Shown here piece by piece: positions 58,071 through 64,000 of a DNA stretch of 64,000 bases. Numbering within the stretch: position 1 is the stretch's first letter; each line of letters opens with the position of its first letter. Location of the stretch: assembly GCF_000002425.4 (NCBI RefSeq), contig NC_037263.1:6820959-6884958 (forward strand), given 5' to 3'. Below the pieces are notes generated by a model. That model was not told where the DNA came from. It did not search any database and saw nothing but the letters and a program-made list of their open reading frames with translations. The stretch is from Physcomitrium patens (lineage: Eukaryota; Streptophyta; Bryopsida; Funariales; Funariaceae). The position numbers and the translations under genes are program-made.

Positions 58071-58099
58071 AGTTTAACTCCGTGAGATAAGATATTCTT

Positions 58100-60445
58100 C
58101 TACCCTGGACTCGGAATTGGAACAACAGCCGAGGCTTCTTTGGAATTTTCGCCCCCAAGAGGATCTTTCAATGGATAGGACGTTTCTCGGAACTGCGTAG
58201 AGATCGAAACTGCTTGGAACGAAACCGAAGCCTCTGTAATTGGGACCTCATTGGGTTGTACCACCGAGTCAGGTCTCATACTAGGTACAAAGTTCGTAAC
58301 AAGACTTGGATTGGATGGTCCTCTAATTGGGTCAAATTGGTCTTTCGCATCGGGATTATCCAAATGTTGAATTGGTCCTTTTTCCTTTTGCTGACTTCGG
58401 ATAAGAACGGCTTGGACACCTTCCACCCGATTTATCGGAGAATTTTGAGGACCTCGATTTATCTCCTCAAATTTTCTTTGGCTTTGGATTTACTGATCCC
58501 GATTATTGACATTGAACGGAGCATTACATTGTTGATACGTATGCCCCGACTGCTTACAATTCCCACAAACTTGTGCATAATCGTCACTGACTATGAGATT
58601 GGGACATTCATTGGCATAATGACCAATCTGTCTGCAACGAAAACAACGAAGTGGTCTTCTTGCACCCCCATCAGGCATATTAGGTGCCTCCACCGATATA
58701 TACCTACTAGGCTTATTTCATGTAAGGTAAGAAAATGATTCTAGTTGTCCCGTTGGTACTGAGGGAACTTGGTTTGATGACATCGATAGAGCATATTACT
58801 GATACCTATGCTGCTTCTTACTGTAGTTCTGGGGGTTCGATGCAGATCCCTGATTAAAATTGGAACTTTGAAAGTTATTGAATGCTCGATTTTGTCGATT
58901 AAATCGATTTCTATTCTATCCAAACGTATTTCCCGTTTGCACTTGATTGATGTCCCACTGGTTTGGTGGGATCATAGTCTGATTACTAAATTGTTGTTGT
59001 TGTCTTTGCCAATTCCAACAATTTGTTGTTAGGTGCTTTCCTCCGTAAAATGTACATTGATCCATTATTTGTGAAGGTGAGGGGCATTCTGTTACAGAAT
59101 GACCGTGGCCCTTACAATTACTACACCATATATTGGTTCTAGTATCGGTAGGCTTTTGGGTCTTCTCCTTATCTTTAGCCATATTGACGGCTATTTCTTC
59201 CATTTTCTTTATCAAATTCAATAACAAGGTTTCATTAGAATCTTTTAGGACTAACATTATTAGTATCTCTACTGTAGTTAATGCTTGTTATTGATACTGA
59301 AAATATAGAGCATACGCTGTTGTCATGTTTGGTGGTATAGCTTGCAATGGGGTGACATTAATTGGCCCTTGAATATTGGTATTAGAATTGGCCCTTCTTT
59401 CTAACATCCGTAGATAACTATCCATTGATTCGTTCCAAGTCGGATTTTGATATCTACCTTGAATTGGAATCATCGTGGCTCCTACAGTTAAAAATTGATC
59501 ATAATGGCATTCCTCCCAAACCTTGGCTCTATTAAGGGATGCAGCCATCGTAACGGGTTGAGCTTTCTTTATAAACATTTTTAGCTCTGGTGGGTGCAAA
59601 CCATTGATTAATATGGATAAGATAAATGCCTCAGGTATTTGGTGATTCAGCCACTTATTGAGTATATCAGCCACTCGGCCATAGTACGATTCCACCGCCT
59701 CCCCTAGGATCATTTTGTTATTCATTAACCTCTCTCAAAGGCAGTCTTCAAAACCTATTGGCCGAAAATGAAATAAAAATGCATTCTTCAATGCTTCCCA
59801 ATTCGAAAATTGACCCACTGGTTGGCGGTTATACCATTCAAACGCCATATCTTTTAACGTCGCTGGCAGCCATCGCAACCAAATATCTTCAATTCTGCCA
59901 TTATTAGCTACACATGCTGTAAGAAATTGAGACAAATATTGATCGGGATCCGTACCCGATACTAGATCGAAAAATCCCCGAAAAGTAGATAGTGGTGCAA
60001 CACTAGTCATACGATCGCCTACTGCACCCATTTGTACTGCAATCGGAATGGCTGATCCTCTTGACGCCATTGAATTTCTTATTCCGCTAAACTCCATTTT
60101 AAAATAATCTCTATTTTTTTTTATTCTAATTTCCGAGCTCTCAGTGGTCCTCGATTTACTGTTATTTTTTGCAATTAGTTTTATTGGTTGAATTGTAGGT
60201 GAAAACGTCGGATCTTGAAATACAATATAGTTATCTTTATTGGCGACTAATTTGTGCCATTCTGAAGAGCCACTATTGCTCGTTTCAGCGGTACCCTCTA
60301 CTGGAAAAATACCCAATGGAGTACCAAATTCTTCTACGCCTCTTTTTCTTTCAGTTAACGACCTCAAGATTTCCACTGGAATGTTAACAAAATTTCTCGC
60401 AAGTGTTCTTAGCAGTTTTTCTAGTGGTACATATGATTGCAAAAT
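58100..60445 (-). mobile_element. Element K gag region
   Basis: A Retrotrans_gag domain is clear (WLRWLPATLKDMAFEWYNRQ, then NWEALKNAFLFHFRP). It is followed by a linker with YLRMLERRANSNTNIQGPI and at least three zinc-knuckle-like motifs: CSNCKGHGHSVTEC, CFRCRQIGHYANEC and CGNCKQSGHTYQQC. Segments of this region (about 58236-58550 and 59338-59430) are echoed inside the LTRs of H and J. Several breaks. Confidence 0.87.
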
Positions 60446-60740
60446 TAATAATCTATCCGGTTCTTGATATATTTGGATGCGTCGACAAGCTTACAACCAT
60501 GATTTAATCCAATTCTATCGATGCTTCCTTTTAAGATTACGTTCTTGCTCCTCTCTAAGCAAGTTCCTTCCTTGCACTCTTCCCTGTCTTTCTCTCAATT
60601 GATTTATTTTCCTCGATGCAATGCTCTCGTTCTTATTAACCATAATCTTGCTTCAAACACTACTGAAATCGTCTTCCATTGCTAATTTTCTCACACGTTT
60701 GGTAATTAATTCTTAACACTCAAAGCTATTATCACTCACT

Positions 60741-60753
60741 GGCAGCGGCGCCA
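60741..60753 (-). promoter_or_regulatory. Primer binding site of element K (tRNA-Asp type)
   Basis: The minus strand reads TGGCGCCGCTGCC, matching the complement of the plant tRNA-Asp 3' end (TGGCGCCGTTGCC) at 12 of 13 bases. It starts three bases inside the LTR edge. This primer type is common in plant Tat/Athila-lineage elements. Confidence 0.85.
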
Positions 60754-60756
60754 AAA

Positions 60757-61546
60757 TGAGATTACTCGTTTTACTTATTCCGAAAGAAACCTCCCAGAAT
60801 AAATCTGTATAAGGAGATTCGAACATGGAGAATGACTAGTTGCTTAAGCGTTCACATTAGGGTCACACAATCAATTACCTCCTGAATGTATCGTCTCTAT
60901 TTCCAATATCTGAACACATAAGGAAACTATAATCTCCTCCTTCACCTTATCGATCTCTTCCTTACAATAATTCAGTCATACCAATAACTACTATTTCCAC
61001 CAATATATTCACCCTCATAATCTCCAACTGTAATACTGCGCCCTCGTAGCTTTCAGCACACAATTACCCTCATTCCAATCACTGGAATTCTTCACACAAA
61101 ACTGCCATTCACATTACAATGTTTCACACAAACACAGTCTCATTCTCTCTACTGAACTACAATCAGATTTCAACATTCAATCTTTCTTCTTCTCAAATAA
61201 TACCAATCACATTTCCATTCCATAATTAACTTCACAATATTTAGAAACTCTCAATCCTCTTATTCAAAGATAATAACAAACAAAAGAAAAGAAGTAGCAC
61301 CAAGCTTACTTCGGCTCACACTATCACAACGATGGCCCTCGGCTCATGACTATCACAGTCTGGCACCTTAATTAACTTCTACAACTCCTATATACTTTCC
61401 CTTGATTCTCAAGATTCTAACCGTAATTCTGTAATTAACCGCTTTTAATAACTAAATCACTCATCCGTCCTCCTGAATTTCCTATTATATGGACTATTAA
61501 TATATTTTATCAATATCTTTCAAAAACGAATTAATATCTATTCTAC
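60757..61546 (-). repeat. 5' LTR of element K
   Basis: Plus-strand TGAGATTACT... to ...ATTCTACA. The left edge is fixed by the adjoining primer site. The right edge is where the A/C-family LTR tail begins. No partner LTR is found in the window, so its age cannot be estimated. Confidence 0.65.
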
Positions 61547-61661
61547 AGTCTTGTTTCAAGACTTTCTAGTCTTCTTGTATTTGGCAATAGTCATTCTAAT
61601 TTAATACATTATTTTCTTTGAGTGACTTTTTAGTCTTTTTGAATGACATAAGAATATATTG

Positions 61662-61693
<32 letters not shown>

Positions 61694-61712
61694 GAAATTC
61701 ATATCCTTGATA
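61547..61712 (+). repeat. C-type LTR tail fragment
   Basis: It matches the last 165 bases or so of the plus-strand LTRs of E and C, including the GGCAATAGTCATTCTAATTTA block and a poly-T run of about 31, ending TCCTTGATA. Element K appears to have inserted into this LTR. Confidence 0.85.
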
Positions 61713-63630
61713 TATGGTAGTAATAACAAAATTTTGGTGATATTTGATAGATAACAAATTGTAATGACACTAGCAAAAATTGTATTGATATGAGCAAAAT
61801 TTTAAATTAAGTGCATACTACAATATAATATCCATCCTTTATGTTAGATTTCATGTCATTTTCTATCAATTTATTTAATTGATTCAATAATTGATAACTT
61901 TATTTTATTTTTTCTTGATTTTGATAATTATTAGGGTTCCAAAATTGTTATTCTATTTATCATATGATCTTATTTTATTTTTTTGTTCTTTCCTTTTGTT
62001 AGTCTCTTAATTTATATATTATTGTATTTATGTTTCACACATTTAAATATACAAGCAAAATCTTAATAAATTATAGTTTTTATCTTTGAAAAAAAACATG
62101 AGTGTAATTTGAAATATTAACATGTTAGAATCCACAAAACAATTACAAGGTTGAAAAATTGGTCACATTCTTGAACTTATTTTTTATTATTTAAATTCTC
62201 TACAAAAATCTTTTTGCTTTTACTCAAAGTTGATTCATATGTAATAATTATATTAATATATTTTTAACTATAAACTTTATAAGTCATATTGTATAATTTG
62301 GATTTATAAAAATTACATATAAATATATTTATTTCTTATATAAAATAACTCATGAAGATAAACCAACAAGATAAATTAGAAGAGATAAAAACCATTTCTA
62401 ATTGGTTGCATATCTCATTGTTTTCATCAAAAGTGAATTAATAACTCAACTTTTGATCAATGGATGATCAAAATCTGCATGTTGTTGTTGCAAATTGCTA
62501 AGAGTAGCACTATGAGGTTATTAGGCGTAGAACTTGGAAGCTCCTAATTGTAGTTATTAATAAATATTTTCAATGAATATTTTTTTGTAGCTAAGAGCAC
62601 GGGTTTCCAATAGTTAGTTATAAAACATAAACAAAACATAAGACAATGAAACATTGACAATCCATCAATACAAGATGTATAGTAATAGAGTAAAAAAACT
62701 TAGAAATATGTTGCAAAGGAAATGTACAGTATAGGACAAATACAAAAATAGGTCCCATATTTTGCATTATTAGAAGTGGGTGCTTTAACCATTTTCTTAA
62801 CTGGAAATTCTTACCAGGATCATCCCACCATATAATAACCTGTTTAAATTTAAGTATTCTTTGTATGTTATTATATATATATATATATATATATATTTGT
62901 TTTCTTAGTCTAAATATTATCTTTGGTTTTGTTTCAATCTATTAACACTTTAAATTTATTATTTTGCTAAACACTATTCCGAATAAAATTAAAGACCGCT
63001 CTTCCAAACTTCAAACCGTAGCTAAATCATGTGTCGACCTATCTAACATTCACATGTTGCTTGATTTTCTTAGTTCTATATTTGTAAAGTTTCACTAATT
63101 AGAAGTAAGTTTGAATGAAAAGCCATAGAAACAATCTAAAAGTAATCAGAATTAATATAGTATCGTCCAAAAAGAAAAGAAAAACAATGAACAAAACAAA
63201 ACAATTACAGCACAGAACTTTAATATGAAAAATATACAATCGGATGCTGTGAGTGCAATCTATAACCACAATTACATAGTAAAATTTGCAAAAGCAAAAA
63301 AAATCCTTTTATTCTTGCATCTACGTCTCATTTTTCAATTTACATCTACAGCCTCAACAGTCGCACTATATTAGAATCTTAATGAAAAAACTTTCATAAT
63401 ATTAAAACTGAAAAAAAGCAAAACCTTTGCTCCCTGCGGCACAAACGCTGACTCATTACGAAAGCTGCCGCTCATGCCCACAAGGTCTTGTGCCCTCGCG
63501 AGGAGAGACGTCTTCGTGCGGGGCGAGGAAGGAGGCCATGAGACTGGGCGAGAGGCGTTTCGGAGTAGTCTCGGCAGGAAGCGCACATGCTCGCAGAGGG
63601 AGTGGAGTGTAGAGGAGAGGAGAAGAGGCG
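61713..63630. other. AT-rich spacer and promoter side of the cytochrome c1 gene
   Basis: No gene is recognised. A (TA)n run is at about 62871-62896. Near 63420 the composition shifts sharply to GC-rich, and 63420-63630 is probably the 5' UTR and proximal promoter of cytochrome c1. Minus-strand open frames there (63371-63993) are shadows of GC-rich coding sequence. Confidence 0.5.
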
Positions 63631-64000
63631 ATGGCGGGGCGGGGAGCATCGGGCCCCGTGGTGCGGGCGCTGTCGCGAGCGGCGCGTGCGTTGAAGCAGA
63701 GGCATGGCGGTGATGCGGAGGCCGGAGTGGTGCGCGCGTTGGGAGCGAGCGCGCAGCAGCAGGAAGGCAATGGTGAGGGTTATGGGGTGAGGGGATTTCG
63801 AGGGCTGGCGCTGGTGGGCGCCGGGACCACGGGGCTTCTCGGGCTGGCAGGTGTGGCGTACGCCGATGAGGCGGAGCACGGGCTGGCGCCACCGCAGTAC
63901 CCATGGTCGCACAACGGCGTGCTGAGCGGGTACGACCACGCTTCGATCCGGCGGGGGCACCAGGTTTTCCAGCAGGTGTGCGCGGCGTGCCACAGCGCGT
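63631..64000 (+). CDS. CYC1: Cytochrome c1, heme protein of mitochondrial complex III (5' part)
   Basis: Electron-transfer subunit of the bc1 complex, passing electrons from the Rieske protein to cytochrome c at the outer face of the inner mitochondrial membrane. The 123 visible codons start at ATG 63631. Residues 1 to about 75 form an Arg- and Ala-rich mitochondrial presequence (VVRALSRAARALKQRHG) with a hydrophobic sorting stretch (LALVGAGTTGLLGLAGVAYA). The mature start ADEAEHGL follows, then YPWSHNGVLSGYDHASIRRG, the plant c1 signature. The heme-binding CAACH is at 117-121. The gene runs off the window's right end in this exon. It is very GC-rich, unlike its surroundings. Confidence 0.96.
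   Translation, partial: MAGRGASGPVVRALSRAARALKQRHGGDAEAGVVRALGASAQQQEGNGEGYGVRGFRGLALVGAGTTGLLGLAGVAYADEAEHGLAPPQYPWSHNGVLSGYDHASIRRGHQVFQQVCAACHSA

Larger units (their letters stand above)
44634..61546 (-). mobile_element. Element K: Ty3/gypsy element with tRNA-Asp-type primer site, split by J
   Basis: Minus-strand order: 5' LTR (60757-61546), primer site (60741-60753), gag with several zinc knuckles (about 58.1-60.45 kb), protease (about 57.6-58.07), RT (about 55.9-57.5), RNase H split by J, integrase (about 45.67-47.0), then a downstream ORF region (about 44.65-45.43). No 3' LTR is recognised, so it is incomplete at the left. No chromodomain is seen. The primer site and downstream coding region recall Tat/Athila-type elements (inference). 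It is broken at several places besides the insertion of J. Confidence 0.88.

Noticed and set aside
58214-58738. Plus-strand frame of 174 codons inside element K
   Set aside because: It is antisense to K's gag and zinc-knuckle region, which is clearly coding in origin on the minus strand.
63371-63993. Long minus-strand open frames at the right edge
   Set aside because: They are GC-rich shadows of the cytochrome c1 coding sequence and its leader.

Overview
The window looks like a gene-poor, transposon-rich chromosome segment of a land plant, possibly a moss or other early-diverging lineage (inference). The evidence is a plant-type pectate lyase with introns, an intron-bearing tRNA-Tyr, the start of a plant-type mitochondrial cytochrome c1, and chromodomain and other Ty3/gypsy LTR elements. 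Most of the sequence is AT-rich. The few host loci are clearly richer in GC.

Layout. 1-1287: unassigned AT-rich and purine-rich DNA. 1288-20461: stacked copies of one chromodomain Ty3/gypsy family. A young copy (A, 4218-10589) sits inside an older relative (B, 1288-12851). Next to them an old copy on the other strand (C, 12946-20170) splits an LTR remnant. 20936-28950: the host island, with the pectate lyase (21969-24316, minus), a small hypothetical ORF (25285-25572), a 16-bp minisatellite (26145-26902) and tRNA-Tyr (27604-27686, minus). 29142-31900: LTR remnants of the A/C family, including a solo LTR inserted in another LTR. 32700-44031: remains of another gypsy element (L) split by element H (33184-41580). 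44032-44461: an LTR-like segment packed with heat-shock-element motifs. 44634-61546: element K, a gypsy element with a tRNA-Asp-type primer site, split by element J (47216-55891), a sister of H. 61713-63630: unassigned AT-rich DNA. 63631-64000: the first exon sequence of cytochrome c1, running off the end.

Most interesting observations. (1) In A, B and C, an 11-13 base sequence placed where the transcript should start is exactly complementary to the bases just inside the 5' LTR. This is the geometry of Tf1/sushi self-priming and is not the tRNA-iMet priming expected of plant chromoviruses. (2) All copies of that family keep an extra unidentified ORF between pol and the 3' LTR. (3) The LTRs of H and J contain a sense-strand piece of K-type gag, partly duplicated in J. 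(4) An isolated LTR carries several perfect heat-shock-element arrays upstream of a TATA box.

The host genes do not form a pathway together: a secreted cell-wall enzyme, a tRNA and a respiratory-chain subunit. Retroelements are described as fossils, with families, parts, ends and approximate state only.
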